Source: JANRKH01 sp033761815
Lineage (GTDB): Bacteria > Pseudomonadota > Alphaproteobacteria > Rickettsiales > Rickettsiaceae
Reading direction: 5' to 3'
Length of the DNA: 64,000 nucleotides
Assembly: GCA_033761815.1 (NCBI GenBank)
Contig: JANRMF010000070.1
Span: forward strand, 5,008 to 69,007
In this document: positions 25,750-35,560 of the stretch, one piece after another
How positions within the stretch are numbered: position 1 is the first letter of the stretch
Layout of the letters: each line of letters begins with the position of its first letter
Notes under the pieces: model-generated
What the model was told of the DNA's origin: nothing
The model's input: the letters and a program-made list of their open reading frames with translations, nothing else
Databases searched by the model: none
Position numbers and translations under genes: made by a program

Positions 25750-26697
25750 ATGCCGTTAGTGAGAAAATTTGGCAAAATCGCGAACAATACTATATTAAAT
25801 CCTAATACTGGTAATAAATTTCATACCTCTATCCAGCATGCTTTTTCCGATATATCAAATATTCCATCAACTTTAAGCGCAGTATTAAAAAAAGATGTTG
25901 GAGTGGCCTTGAGTCCGGAATTAGCAGCAATATCAGAATCCGCAAGCAAGCACAAAGGCTTTGTTCAAGGAGCCATAAGCCCTCAATTGCAAAGCATATC
26001 TAAATCCGCAAAAGGATATATAGATGAAGCAAAAAGTTTAGCAAATATGCAGTTAAAAAATGTCCATGTGGCGCTCCAAAGTAAGGTAAAAAATTTCTCA
26101 AAAGATTCTATTTTAGCGCAAGACGTTGCGTCCATTGTCAATGAAGCTCTGAACAAATCTCATCAGTTTATATCTGATACAATAGGGGCTAGGCCAGGGG
26201 ATGAATTATCTATTATGGGTAATGCTTTAAAATTCTCAACACGAACTAATGAGCCAGGAGATGAATTATCTATTCTGGGTAATACTGCAAAATCCTCAAA
26301 TCCTTCCATATCTATTGCCGCGGATATTATATTAGTGGGAAAATTGAGAAACCATTTTATGGAGGCGTATAAAGAAGGTGTAAACAACCCAGAAAAACCT
26401 CTAGATGTTGACTATATTTTGGCTCAAGCCTATAAGCCAACTTTGAATCAAATAAATGCTGCACAGAGCGCAATAAAAAGCGGAGATTATGAGGCAGCAT
26501 TCAATAAATTCTTTCTTTTGAGTCTAGAAGGAATGAACCCACTTTTGGCAGCTGCAAAAGCAGCAAAGTTTGGTGTAGCAGGTGTTGCAGGAAATGTTCT
26601 GGGTACTACAGTTGGCGCTGTCCTTAAGGATTCGTGGGTAGAGCGGGAAAAAGCAAAACAGGAAGCTTCTAAACTACTTCAACAAAATACAAAATAA
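25750..26697 (+). CDS. Unknown protein with short internal repeats
   Basis: This protein of about 315 residues has alternating helices and Ser/Lys-rich turns (VALSPELAAISESASKHKG followed by a similar AISPQLQSISKSAKG). Two tandem copies of PGDELSIxGNxxKxS lie near residues 150-175. The last 60 residues are alanine/glycine-rich and may insert in a membrane (AAKFGVAGVAGNVLGTTVGAVL). I chose ATG at 25750 over a TTG six bases earlier. There is no signal peptide. A second unknown gene follows 10 bases later, so they form a pair. I do not recognise either; secretion or toxin-like activity is possible but unsupported. Confidence 0.65.
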   Translation: MPLVRKFGKIANNTILNPNTGNKFHTSIQHAFSDISNIPSTLSAVLKKDVGVALSPELAAISESASKHKGFVQGAISPQLQSISKSAKGYIDEAKSLANMQLKNVHVALQSKVKNFSKDSILAQDVASIVNEALNKSHQFISDTIGARPGDELSIMGNALKFSTRTNEPGDELSILGNTAKSSNPSISIAADIILVGKLRNHFMEAYKEGVNNPEKPLDVDYILAQAYKPTLNQINAAQSAIKSGDYEAAFNKFFLLSLEGMNPLLAAAKAAKFGVAGVAGNVLGTTVGAVLKDSWVEREKAKQEASKLLQQNTK

Positions 26698-26707
26698 TAA
26701 ATATAAT

Positions 26708-27142
26708 ATGGCAGATTCAGAGAATAGAGCAGGTACACAAAATTTAGATACAAAAATTCAGAAGGATTTGGGTGTATATGTAGCCTCTATCTTGAATGAG
26801 CTAAATTCAATATTTGGAGATGATAAAGAGAGTTTATATAAATATCTCTTGATAGCATCAGAAGATCCGGATTACAAAAACTCTCTCAATATTATACATC
26901 AGCAAATTCAGAAAAATAGCCCCGAAACATATGAGCAGGAAAAAGATATATTAGATACGATAAATGATAATGTTTATGCCTTAGGATCCCTAGCAAATGG
27001 AGATTTAGACTATGTAAACCAAATTGGCCTTGCGGGTAGGGATGATCTGAATGATTATGAAATGGGCATAATTTCCACTTCAACGAAATTAATGCTATTT
27101 CAAGTTGTAGACGTGAATTTAGATAATTCCCGATCAAATTAA
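26708..27142 (+). CDS. Unknown acidic protein paired with the preceding gene
   Basis: The 144-residue protein is strongly acidic and helical (VASILNELNSIFGDDKESLYKYLLIA and ILDTINDNVYALGSLANGDLDYVNQIG). It has no signal peptide or membrane segment. Its close spacing to the 315-residue gene and its opposite, acidic character are compatible with a partner or chaperone role. No family is recognised. Confidence 0.6.
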   Translation: MADSENRAGTQNLDTKIQKDLGVYVASILNELNSIFGDDKESLYKYLLIASEDPDYKNSLNIIHQQIQKNSPETYEQEKDILDTINDNVYALGSLANGDLDYVNQIGLAGRDDLNDYEMGIISTSTKLMLFQVVDVNLDNSRSN

Positions 27143-27223
27143 CCTTGAGATAACTATTGCTCTTAATTTCCTATTGACTAAATGCCATCATTTGATAGTT
27201 TATAGCCAAAAAGTGAAAATAAA

Positions 27224-27658
27224 ATGAGTTTAGAGACAATTCAGCATCAAGCTGGCGAAGATTCAATTAGTGATGCAACTGGTGTATCCTCAGATAATAG
27301 CCCTAAGTCTAGTTCTGCAACCCTGGTGGCCGATAGTGATCCTGAATATATAGCTGAAAGTCCTAAATCTGATGCTGTTTGGACAAGTTTTGTTCCGCTC
27401 CTCATCATTTTTGCTGTTTTTTATTTTTTGCTTATCAGGCCCCAAGAGCAAAAAAGAAAAGAACAAGAAACGCTTATAAGCTCTGTGAAAAAGGGCGAAG
27501 ATGTAATCACTACTGGTGGCATTTTTGGAAAAGTTGTGAAAGTTAGCGATAATGAACAGTCTGTGATCTTAGAAATCGCAGAAAAAGTGAATATTAAAAT
27601 TCTTAAGTCCGCTATTTTAGAAATTACTAGCCGCGTTAAAAAGGAAGTCAAAAAGTGA
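27224..27658 (+). CDS. yajC: Preprotein translocase subunit YajC
   Basis: The C-terminal 95 residues are typical YajC: one membrane segment (FVPLLIIFAVFYFLLIRPQEQKRKEQE) then LISSVKKGEDVITTGGIFGKVVKVSDNEQSVILEIAEKVNIKILKSAI. An N-terminal extension of about 50 Ser/Asp-rich residues before the membrane segment is unusual, since YajC normally begins a few residues before it. It works with SecDF in protein export. Confidence 0.93.
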   Translation: MSLETIQHQAGEDSISDATGVSSDNSPKSSSATLVADSDPEYIAESPKSDAVWTSFVPLLIIFAVFYFLLIRPQEQKRKEQETLISSVKKGEDVITTGGIFGKVVKVSDNEQSVILEIAEKVNIKILKSAILEITSRVKKEVKK

Positions 27659-27733
27659 CAAATTCATTATAGAGTTTGCCAGTCTTACATTTTGCTTGAA
27701 TCTGTCGAGATTCATTGAATTCAGGAGAAAAAG

Positions 27734-30304
27734 ATGAAAAAATGCCTTATTATAGATTCATACGGCTTTATTTTTCGTGCGTTTTATGTTCAGCCATCAT
27801 TAACAAATAAAGAAGGAGAGTCAGTTGGTGCCATATATGGTTTTTCCTCTATGCTGCTAAAGTTATTGCAGGAGCAAAAGCCAACTCATGTTGTTGCTGT
27901 TTTTGATACTGGTGGGCCGAATTTTCGCCATAAAATATATCCAGAATATAAAAGTAACAGACCTCAATTACCACAGGAATTAATTTCTCAGTTTCCTTTA
28001 ACAAGGCATGTTGCAGAGGCCTTTAATCTGATGCAAGCAGAAGTAAATGGGTATGAGGCAGATGATGTTATTGCATCTATTGCAAGGTGCGCACAAAGGG
28101 CAGGGGAGGAGGTCGTTGTTGTATCCGCAGATAAAGATCTTGCTCAATTGATGAGTGAGGGGGTGAAAATTTTTGATCCTATGAAGGGAAAAACTCTTAG
28201 CGCTGAAGATATTTATGATAAATTTGGGGTGGAGCCTGCAAAAATTCGGGATGTTCTCGCGCTTCGCGGTGACTCTTCTGATAATATTCCTGGAGTGCCA
28301 GGTTTTGGACCTAAAACAGCAGCAGAGTTAATTGCGCAATTTGGCAGTTTTGACGAATTGTGCAAGAATTACGACCAAATTAAATCCCCAAGAAAAAAGC
28401 AAATATTCCAGGAAAATATTGAAAAAGCCAAATTATCTTATGAGTTAGTCAGGCTTGAGGAGAATATTGATCTGAATTTTCAAATGGAGGATGCTCTATG
28501 GCAAAAACCCCCAAAGGAAAAGCTACTTCACTTCATTGAAAAACATGGTTTTAAATCATTAACACAGCGCGCTATAAAGCTTCTAAATGATTCTGGTAAT
28601 TCTACCGTACTAACTCCTGAAAAAGGGGGTTCAGACATCCTCCGTCAGTCAGTTCTTGATATTTCAGGAAATGGCTCTAATACGCCAAAAAATGCCAGCC
28701 CAATCCCTCATAATCTTGAAGATATTCTAATAAAAAATGGCTGGTGCTCTATATATCCGCATCATGATAGCATGATTATTTATGATGGAGCAAAAATTTA
28801 TCACCATACAAAAACCCCGCAAGACTTATCGAGCATCATGCAAAATGATGCGATTCAAAAAATTTTATATGACTCAAAAGAACTATATAAACACTTCGAC
28901 ATCATCAATTCTTATGACGATATCAGCCTTTTAGCATATGTTCTTGGAGCGGGCCAAAAAAAGGAAACGATCAACTCTCTTTTTATAAAGCATACAAAAA
29001 TAGAGGCGCAAAACCCGGAAGAAATTTGTGCAAATATGCACCTATTAAGAGATGCACTAAAAACAACTTTGTTTGAAGAAAAGACATTAGACTTATATTT
29101 ATCAATAGATTTGCCTATTTCCAGGATTCTTGCCAAAATTGAAAAAAACGGTGTATTAGTTGATTCTAAAAAATTGCATGAATTATCCAAGGAATTTGAG
29201 CTCGAGCTTACCATTACTCAAAAAAAAATCTTTGAGATAGCGGGTAGGGAGTTTAACATTGGCTCTCCCAAGCAGCTTGGAGAAGTTTTATTTGAAGAGC
29301 TAAAACTACCAGCTATTAAAAAAACAGGCAAAAGCGAAGCACTATCAACCAGCGCTGAGATATTAGAGGATCTTGCCTCTAATGGTTATGAGATTGCATC
29401 GTGCCTTCTATATTGGAGGCAAATTTCTAAACTAAAAAATACTTATAGTGATACTTTGCCAAAAATGGTAAACCCTCAAACTGGGAGAATACATACCACT
29501 TTTAGCCAAACAACAACAGCAACAGGAAGGCTAAGCTCGCATGAGCCAAATTTGCAAAATATACCAGTCCGCACGCAAGAAGGCGAAAAAATTCGCAATA
29601 GTTTTATTGCCCCAAAAAACCATGTGCTTATATGCGCTGATTATTCGCAAGTGGAGCTTAGAATATTGGCGGAAATTGCCAATATTCCTGAGCTTAGGGA
29701 GGCATTTATTCACGGTGAGGATATTCATGCAAAAACAGCCAGCCAAATTTTCGGCATTAGCCTTCGCGATGTTACCCCTGAGTTACGCAGAAAGGCAAAA
29801 GCCATAAATTTTGGAATAATATATGGCATCAGCCCATTTGGCCTTAGTAAACAGCTAGGCATTACAAGAATTGATGCAGCAAAATATATAGAAAAATATT
29901 TCAGCACTTACCCTGGAATTAGCGAATATATGAGAATCACAAAAGAATTTGCGGACAAACATGGTTATGTGGTAAATGAGATTGGCAGAAGATGTTATTT
30001 GCCGCAGATACATAGTAAAAATTTCGCAGAAAAGAGCTTTGCTCAGAGAGCTGCAATCAATGCTCCAATTCAAGGATATGCATCGGATATAATAAAAATT
30101 TCCATGATCGAAATAGATAAAATTATCACCGAACGCAATTTATCCTGCAAAATGATTTTACAAATTCATGATGAGCTTGTTTTTGAGTGTCCAGACAGTG
30201 AACTTGATCAAGCTGTAAGCCTTATAAAGAAAGCCATGGAAAATGCTGTGACATTTAACCCACATCTTAAGGTCAATATTGAAATTTCGTCATTTTGGAG
30301 TTGA
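27734..30304 (+). CDS. polA: DNA polymerase I
   Basis: The 856-residue protein has the 5'-3' exonuclease domain (residues 1-290: DSYGFIFRAFY, EADDVIASIA, RGDSSDNIPGVPGFGPKTA), a middle domain and the family A polymerase domain. Polymerase motif A is ADYSQVELRILA, motif B RRKAKAINFGIIYGIS and motif C LQIHDELVFE. The region of the 3'-5' exonuclease (about 315-440) keeps the fold outline but lacks the DxE active-site motif (CSIYPHHDSMIIYDG in its place). The enzyme is therefore probably without proofreading, as in several other bacteria. A GGAG-containing ribosome binding site precedes the ATG. Confidence 0.98.
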   Translation: MKKCLIIDSYGFIFRAFYVQPSLTNKEGESVGAIYGFSSMLLKLLQEQKPTHVVAVFDTGGPNFRHKIYPEYKSNRPQLPQELISQFPLTRHVAEAFNLMQAEVNGYEADDVIASIARCAQRAGEEVVVVSADKDLAQLMSEGVKIFDPMKGKTLSAEDIYDKFGVEPAKIRDVLALRGDSSDNIPGVPGFGPKTAAELIAQFGSFDELCKNYDQIKSPRKKQIFQENIEKAKLSYELVRLEENIDLNFQMEDALWQKPPKEKLLHFIEKHGFKSLTQRAIKLLNDSGNSTVLTPEKGGSDILRQSVLDISGNGSNTPKNASPIPHNLEDILIKNGWCSIYPHHDSMIIYDGAKIYHHTKTPQDLSSIMQNDAIQKILYDSKELYKHFDIINSYDDISLLAYVLGAGQKKETINSLFIKHTKIEAQNPEEICANMHLLRDALKTTLFEEKTLDLYLSIDLPISRILAKIEKNGVLVDSKKLHELSKEFELELTITQKKIFEIAGREFNIGSPKQLGEVLFEELKLPAIKKTGKSEALSTSAEILEDLASNGYEIASCLLYWRQISKLKNTYSDTLPKMVNPQTGRIHTTFSQTTTATGRLSSHEPNLQNIPVRTQEGEKIRNSFIAPKNHVLICADYSQVELRILAEIANIPELREAFIHGEDIHAKTASQIFGISLRDVTPELRRKAKAINFGIIYGISPFGLSKQLGITRIDAAKYIEKYFSTYPGISEYMRITKEFADKHGYVVNEIGRRCYLPQIHSKNFAEKSFAQRAAINAPIQGYASDIIKISMIEIDKIITERNLSCKMILQIHDELVFECPDSELDQAVSLIKKAMENAVTFNPHLKVNIEISSFWS

Positions 30305-30391
30305 TATATATCAAAATTTAGTTAATACTTAATATATAAATTAAGTAATTTGCTTAATTTATTTAATCAGTATAAATTTAGGAGGTGTATT

Positions 30392-30520
30392 ATGAAAATA
30401 GAAACATCAATAAATGTGAATAAAATTCAGACATCAGATTTAATCAAAAAAAATGAACTTAAAGTTCAAAAAACTCAGAAGAATATGCAGGATAAGGTAA
30501 CCATATCCAGTCAGAAATAG
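30392..30520 (+). CDS. 42-residue basic protein, possibly a short FlgM-like peptide
   Basis: A complete 43-codon frame is preceded by GGAGGTG at an ideal distance, the best ribosome binding site I saw in the window. The product (MKIETSINVNKIQ ... DKVTISSQK) is Lys/Gln-rich. Its opening MKI and closing DKVTISSQ echo the N-terminal part of FlgM anti-sigma-28 factors, but the sigma-binding helices are absent. Given the flagellar operon elsewhere in the window, a relic or short flagellar regulator is possible. This is a weak resemblance; the strong start site is the firm observation. Confidence 0.5.
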   Translation: MKIETSINVNKIQTSDLIKKNELKVQKTQKNMQDKVTISSQK

Positions 30521-30560
30521 ATAATTGGTATATTCCCCGCCTTATCCACGCACGACTTAA

Positions 30561-32660
30561 TCAAACATCACCATCACAAGAATTTTGAGCCTTCCCTAAT
30601 AACTTAAATTCGTCATATAAATTATCAATGCCCATATTTTCTGGTGTTGAAGAGTGAAGAGAGGGGCTTTCGTGAGCCTCTACATCACTTGCAAAAACAT
30701 AATCACTAGGAGCAGATTGCACATGGTGGAATTCTATCTGTTTATAAGCCGCCTTAGATGCTTTTTGGTGTCCGCCTATTCCGTCAATAACTATGAGGAT
30801 CTCTCCTTTTGAATTTTTATAGATATTTTTTGACCAGGCCCTCGTGTTACCACCAACCTTAATCTCCACAAATTCCTCTCCCTTTGCATTCTTAAAGAAT
30901 TTGAGTCCGTTTGAGCCGAATGATTTGCTGACAACGGTCTTTGCGGCATCTAAAAATTCCTTAGAAAGATTTAGAGATTTTTTTACGCAAAGATAGGAAT
31001 TTTCCCTCCCTGAGATTTTGATAATGTGTTTCTGCTTCGCATGAAGAACAGATCCATCCTCAAGCAACCATGATGCAACATAACCTTGCCCTAATACATT
31101 ATTTGTATGTTTTTTTGCTAGAGCTTCTTTTTTTCTCTGGCAAAATTGGTGGAAATTTTGCTGGTCTAAGTCCCAGCTATTAATCTGGGCAAACTCTATT
31201 TCTTCCGGTGCGTTATCGCCGATTTCATTAGTCGAAGATCCTGAATCCTCCGAGTTTGTTCTGGAAGAGTCTGATGCGGCTATCTCATCTTGGCTATATG
31301 AAGGCTTTAGGTTTTCCTCGCTACTTGCTCGCTCTTCTATTATTACTTTGCCTACATCATTCTGAATATCTGACAAGGCCCTACCTAGCCCCGATTCCTT
31401 GAGAACATCGACGGAGGTACGGGCGGTTTGATTAGGGCTAGAACCTTCGCTCTGACTATCAGATGTATCATCTGATGCATCTTCAGAATTATCTGAGATT
31501 GAGCTTGAGGGGAAAAACGCGTTCAAAATTAGGTCGGCAAGATCTTGATTGACTATTATTTTCCCGTTGCTTGACGATTTCTGTTTTTCAAATCCGCCCT
31601 GCAGATTTTCAAAATTATTTATCAATGCAAAGAGTTTTGATGGGTCATTTTGAATATCTGTAAGCTTTCTAATAGTAGAGGCTCTTTGATATAATAAAAG
31701 AGCTCTACCGTTAAAGGAGGAAGAAATGCGGAGTTGTTCGAGTTTCTCGCTAGCTCTTTCATAATCGTTTGCAAACTCTAAGAAAATAAACTCTTCAAAG
31801 TTGAAGGGTAGCATATCTGTTAAATTATAACCTCTTTGATCATAATATTCTTGTAATAATGCACACCCCTCCTCAAACAATCCACAATATCTAAACACTG
31901 GTAATACAATAGAAAGGCCTTGTGAGTAAGAGGATGGTATGGAATTTTTATCGATAGCGATTTTTAGATTAGTATATTTGATTAGGTCCTCTATATTGTT
32001 GGTCTTGCCGGAGTAGTAGATCATGAAATTCAATTTTAACTCCCTCCCTCTTGGAGTTTTTGGGTGAATTGCAACTACAGAATCCTTCAAGTTTAAAATA
32101 TCATTCCCGCCAAGAAAGATTTTAGTAGCAGCTATGAAGATATCCTTGTCCAAATGGGTCATTTTTCTTGCAACTAAAAGCGCGCCTGGTTCATTATCAT
32201 CTCGGTTATAATATTCCCAAAGCTTCTCCTGCACATCTTGATCCGAAGAATCAATCTCATATGCTTTTTTCATATATTCTATTGCTGTTTTTGTGTTGAA
32301 ACTACTATGGGCGATTCCATAATTGTAATTTAGGTTAAATGTTGCAATTGCTATATCTTTCTTAAACTGGCCCCTAGGTTCTGGTGAATCTTGCGAGGTG
32401 TATCTGTCAATTAATTTTTTTATTAGATCGCAATCTTTTATCCCCTGTGCGAACCTACCGTCAAAAAGGGATTGCTGAAATTGAGCCTCAAGTGCGCCGC
32501 ACTCATTTTGAAACTGTAGGTGTAATTCGTCATAAGAACGACCTTGGTTTTTTGGAGTTGCTGATTCTATGACTGAGCGAGAAACCACCATTTTGTTTTT
32601 TGGAGTAGGCTCAAGCGATGAAGTTTTTTTGGGTTGTTTAAATTTATATATTTTTGGCAT
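30561..32660 (-). CDS. TPR-like solenoid protein with RelE/ParE-like C-terminal domain
   Basis: The 699-residue protein has three visible parts. Residues about 50-350 are helix pairs typical of TPR-like solenoids (TAIEYMKKAYEIDSSDQDVQEKLWEYYNR; EEGCALLQEYYDQ). Residues about 385-500 are a Ser/Asp/Glu-rich low-complexity linker. Residues about 550-650 look like a RelE/ParE-type toxin fold: a helical hairpin, then FVEIKVGGNTRAWSKNIYKN and GEILIVIDGIGGHQKASKAAY, parallel to the family's 'Rl..gnyRviy......ivvl.vGHhk' pattern. No antitoxin gene is adjacent. Function is unknown; a host- or self-directed nuclease is speculation. A Pro/Lys-rich N-terminus precedes the solenoid. Confidence 0.65.
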   Translation of the reverse strand: MPKIYKFKQPKKTSSLEPTPKNKMVVSRSVIESATPKNQGRSYDELHLQFQNECGALEAQFQQSLFDGRFAQGIKDCDLIKKLIDRYTSQDSPEPRGQFKKDIAIATFNLNYNYGIAHSSFNTKTAIEYMKKAYEIDSSDQDVQEKLWEYYNRDDNEPGALLVARKMTHLDKDIFIAATKIFLGGNDILNLKDSVVAIHPKTPRGRELKLNFMIYYSGKTNNIEDLIKYTNLKIAIDKNSIPSSYSQGLSIVLPVFRYCGLFEEGCALLQEYYDQRGYNLTDMLPFNFEEFIFLEFANDYERASEKLEQLRISSSFNGRALLLYQRASTIRKLTDIQNDPSKLFALINNFENLQGGFEKQKSSSNGKIIVNQDLADLILNAFFPSSSISDNSEDASDDTSDSQSEGSSPNQTARTSVDVLKESGLGRALSDIQNDVGKVIIEERASSEENLKPSYSQDEIAASDSSRTNSEDSGSSTNEIGDNAPEEIEFAQINSWDLDQQNFHQFCQRKKEALAKKHTNNVLGQGYVASWLLEDGSVLHAKQKHIIKISGRENSYLCVKKSLNLSKEFLDAAKTVVSKSFGSNGLKFFKNAKGEEFVEIKVGGNTRAWSKNIYKNSKGEILIVIDGIGGHQKASKAAYKQIEFHHVQSAPSDYVFASDVEAHESPSLHSSTPENMGIDNLYDEFKLLGKAQNSCDGDV

Positions 32661-32794
32661 CTGGGTTTCCCCCTTTTTTTTGATATAAAGAATAGTAAAA
32701 TATTAGATAAAAACAATTATAATTTATGACCTAGTCGTTTAATTGACGGAGTAGGGTGAGATTAAGCGTGATTTTTTCCTTTTTACACCAGAGT

Positions 32795-34546
32795 TTAATT
32801 AACAATTAAATCATATATACTAATTTGCGGAGATTGATTTCCCTGCCAATTATTAACTTTAATATTACATAAAACTGAGAGTTTTAGGGGCTTTTGAGAT
32901 AAGAGCGCATCGGCAATTTGGGTCCCCAGCGCATTAAAACAAACCGCTCTTATTGGCTTTGTGCCAACCGCCTCTCTATCAGGAGCAAGTAAACACATAA
33001 TATGTTTATTATTAGCAATATTTGCCTTTAGAACATATAGACCCTCAACCAGAATTATTGGCTCTTCATTTCCATTCCCATATGGCTCTAATGTTTCTAT
33101 TTCTTTTGCAAGCTCAATTGTTACCCCGCCGGGGGAGACGATGGCATCATAGAATTTTCTATTATTTTCTTCCCCAAGATGAGAATCTACTCCTATAGCA
33201 TCATCAAAAAATGCTTTAAGCGCATCAATTTTCTCGATATCCACAACAAACCCTGCTGCCATAGCATGACCCCCGCCAGATGAAATTACCCCCAGCTCCT
33301 TCGCTTCTGAAATTTTATGCCCTAAATTAATCCCTTTGATAGATCTACAGGAGGCCTTGCCAATTCCAGACTCAACAGAAATAGCTATAGCTGGTTTCTG
33401 ATATCTCTCTTTTAATTTTCCGGCAACAATCCCGATAACTCCCTGGTGCCAGTTTTCACTATGAACCAATATGTATGGCTTATCGTGCTGAGACTCAGCC
33501 ATAATGACCGCCTCTTCGATTATTGCTTGCTCTATTAACTTACGTTCTTCGTTATATTGCTCAAGCTTGCTTGCCATTTGATATGCATCATCCATATCTT
33601 TTGTTGAAAGCAAAAAAGATCCGAGGAATGATTCCCCAACTCTGCCTCCAGCATTAATCCTTGGCCCTATTATAAACCCAAGGTGATAGGCTGAAAATTT
33701 ACCATCTATTTTTCCAAATTCGGCAAGAAGTTTGATGCCAAGGTTATTTCCATTTGACATAATTTTGAGACCCTGAACAACAAACGCCCTATTTATTCCA
33801 GTAACTGGCATCATGTCGCAGATTGTGCCAAGGGCGACAAGGTCAAGAAGTGTCATTAGATCTGGCTCCTGCCTTTGCCTAAAAAAATCCATGTTTCTTA
33901 GAATCCTTACAAGGCCAACGCTAAATAAAAAGCAAACACCAACAGCTGCAAGATATTTATATTCGGTCTCTTCATCAAACCTATTCGGATTTACAATAGC
34001 ATAAGCATCTGGCAATGTTATCTCGCTTAAATGATGATCTAGGATGATTAAATCAAGCCCAATTTCTTTTGCAAAGGATGCTGGGGCAAAAGCCGATACT
34101 CCGCAATCAACGGTTATAACAAGATCCGCCCCCTCTTTTTTAAATTTTTGCATAGCTTCTATAGTTGGGCCATAACCCTCTTTAATCCTATCTGGTATGT
34201 AAGCCTTGCATGATACTCCTAAATTCTCAAGTAGCCTTACCAAAAGAGCAGAAGAAGTAGCGCCGTCAACATCATAATCTCCAAAAATTATGATTTTCTC
34301 TTTTTTTTGAGCAGCCTCTGCAACTCTCTTGCAAGCTTTCTCCATATCTTTTAAATGAAATGGGTCTGGTAGCAAATCCCTTATTTTTGGGTGCAAAAAA
34401 CTCATTACTTCAGATTCGGGTATCTCTCTTGAGACTATAATTCTTGCAAGAGTGTCTGAGATCTCAAAATCTTTTACATATTTATAAACGAGTCTCTCGT
34501 TTATATTCTTCTCGCTCCAGGTTCTACCCGATACTGAAATTGGCAT
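32795..34546 (-). CDS. recJ: Single-stranded-DNA-specific exonuclease RecJ
   Basis: The 583-residue DHH-family nuclease has motif I IIFGDYDVDGATSSALLVRLL, motif II ADLVITVDCGVSAF, motif III LDLIILDHHLSE and the DHHA1 motif SSGGGHAMAAGFVV. These hold the catalytic metal ligands. It degrades 5' single strands in RecF-pathway and mismatch repair. The start codon overlaps the glpX stop by one base. Confidence 0.97.
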   Translation of the reverse strand: MPISVSGRTWSEKNINERLVYKYVKDFEISDTLARIIVSREIPESEVMSFLHPKIRDLLPDPFHLKDMEKACKRVAEAAQKKEKIIIFGDYDVDGATSSALLVRLLENLGVSCKAYIPDRIKEGYGPTIEAMQKFKKEGADLVITVDCGVSAFAPASFAKEIGLDLIILDHHLSEITLPDAYAIVNPNRFDEETEYKYLAAVGVCFLFSVGLVRILRNMDFFRQRQEPDLMTLLDLVALGTICDMMPVTGINRAFVVQGLKIMSNGNNLGIKLLAEFGKIDGKFSAYHLGFIIGPRINAGGRVGESFLGSFLLSTKDMDDAYQMASKLEQYNEERKLIEQAIIEEAVIMAESQHDKPYILVHSENWHQGVIGIVAGKLKERYQKPAIAISVESGIGKASCRSIKGINLGHKISEAKELGVISSGGGHAMAAGFVVDIEKIDALKAFFDDAIGVDSHLGEENNRKFYDAIVSPGGVTIELAKEIETLEPYGNGNEEPIILVEGLYVLKANIANNKHIMCLLAPDREAVGTKPIRAVCFNALGTQIADALLSQKPLKLSVLCNIKVNNWQGNQSPQISIYDLIVN

Positions 34547-35496
34547 TAGATTAATGTTTTTGTTTTAATCATCTGCACAGTTTTCTGGCGCGCGCTCATC
34601 AGCAAGGAATATGTCTTAATAATGTTTTTCTTGTATCTAACGCCCTTTAGTAGCTCGCCATCCGTTACTCCAGTTGCCGCAAATACCACATCTCCTGATG
34701 CTAAGTCATTTAAATAATACTTCTTATCCAAATCAGTTATGTTCATTTTTAAAGTCTTAGCTTTTTCTTCCTCATTTCTAATTATGAGCCTTGCGCACAT
34801 CTGTCCGCCAAGCGTTTGAAGGGCTGCAGCAGAAAGAACTCCTTCAGGCGCACCTCCAATTCCAACATATAAATCTGCTCTACCCATATATGTTGTTTGT
34901 ATTATAGCAGAAATATCCCCATCACTAATAAGTTTGACCCTGGCATTTTCTTCCCTAATTTTAGCGATCAACTCCTTGTGCCTTGGGCGATCAAGGACAA
35001 TTACAACCAATTGATCCAAATCTTTTTTTTGCGCCTTAGCTAGGGCGGTCAGATTCTCCTTTATACTTAAGTCCAAATCTATTATTTGCTCAGGAAAATT
35101 AAATCCAGTCGCGATTTTATGCATATAAGTATCTGGCGCTTCCAAAAAGCCACCTCTATCTGTTGCAGCTATAACAGACATAGCCCCAAAGCCGCCAGTC
35201 GCAAGAATTGTAGTACCCTCCAATGGGTCTACTGCTATATCAATCTTTGGACCAAGGCCGCTACCCAACTTTTCGCCAATAAAAAGCATAGGAGCTTCAT
35301 CTCGCTCTCCTTCTCCAATGGCAATTTTACCATCAATATCCATCGAATTCAGCGCCTCCCTCATAGCTTTAACAGCAAGAAAGTCTGCCCCTTTTTCATC
35401 CGATTTTCCCATTAATTTATAAGACTCAATAGCAGCAAGATTGCAAGCTCTCATAAGCCCCTGAAGTAGATTATAATTTTCTATTTTAAATTCCAT
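34546..35496 (-). CDS. glpX: Class II fructose-1,6-bisphosphatase
   Basis: The 316-residue protein has the GlpX signature: KGADFLAVKAMREALNSMDIDGKIAIGEGERDEAPMLFIGEKLG and the metal site IAVDPLEGTTILATG. It catalyses the gluconeogenic step to fructose-6-phosphate. ATG at 35496 gives the family length; a frame open to 35625 would run into the neighbouring gene and is rejected. Gluconeogenesis fits a host-dependent bacterium that imports C3/C4 compounds and still makes KDO. Confidence 0.96.
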   Translation of the reverse strand: MEFKIENYNLLQGLMRACNLAAIESYKLMGKSDEKGADFLAVKAMREALNSMDIDGKIAIGEGERDEAPMLFIGEKLGSGLGPKIDIAVDPLEGTTILATGGFGAMSVIAATDRGGFLEAPDTYMHKIATGFNFPEQIIDLDLSIKENLTALAKAQKKDLDQLVVIVLDRPRHKELIAKIREENARVKLISDGDISAIIQTTYMGRADLYVGIGGAPEGVLSAAALQTLGGQMCARLIIRNEEEKAKTLKMNITDLDKKYYLNDLASGDVVFAATGVTDGELLKGVRYKKNIIKTYSLLMSARQKTVQMIKTKTLI

Positions 35497-35560
35497 TGTA
35501 ACTCTAAGTTTTTTTTTGATGAGATTATTGAGTATATAGTTTCCTAAATCAAGGATAATC

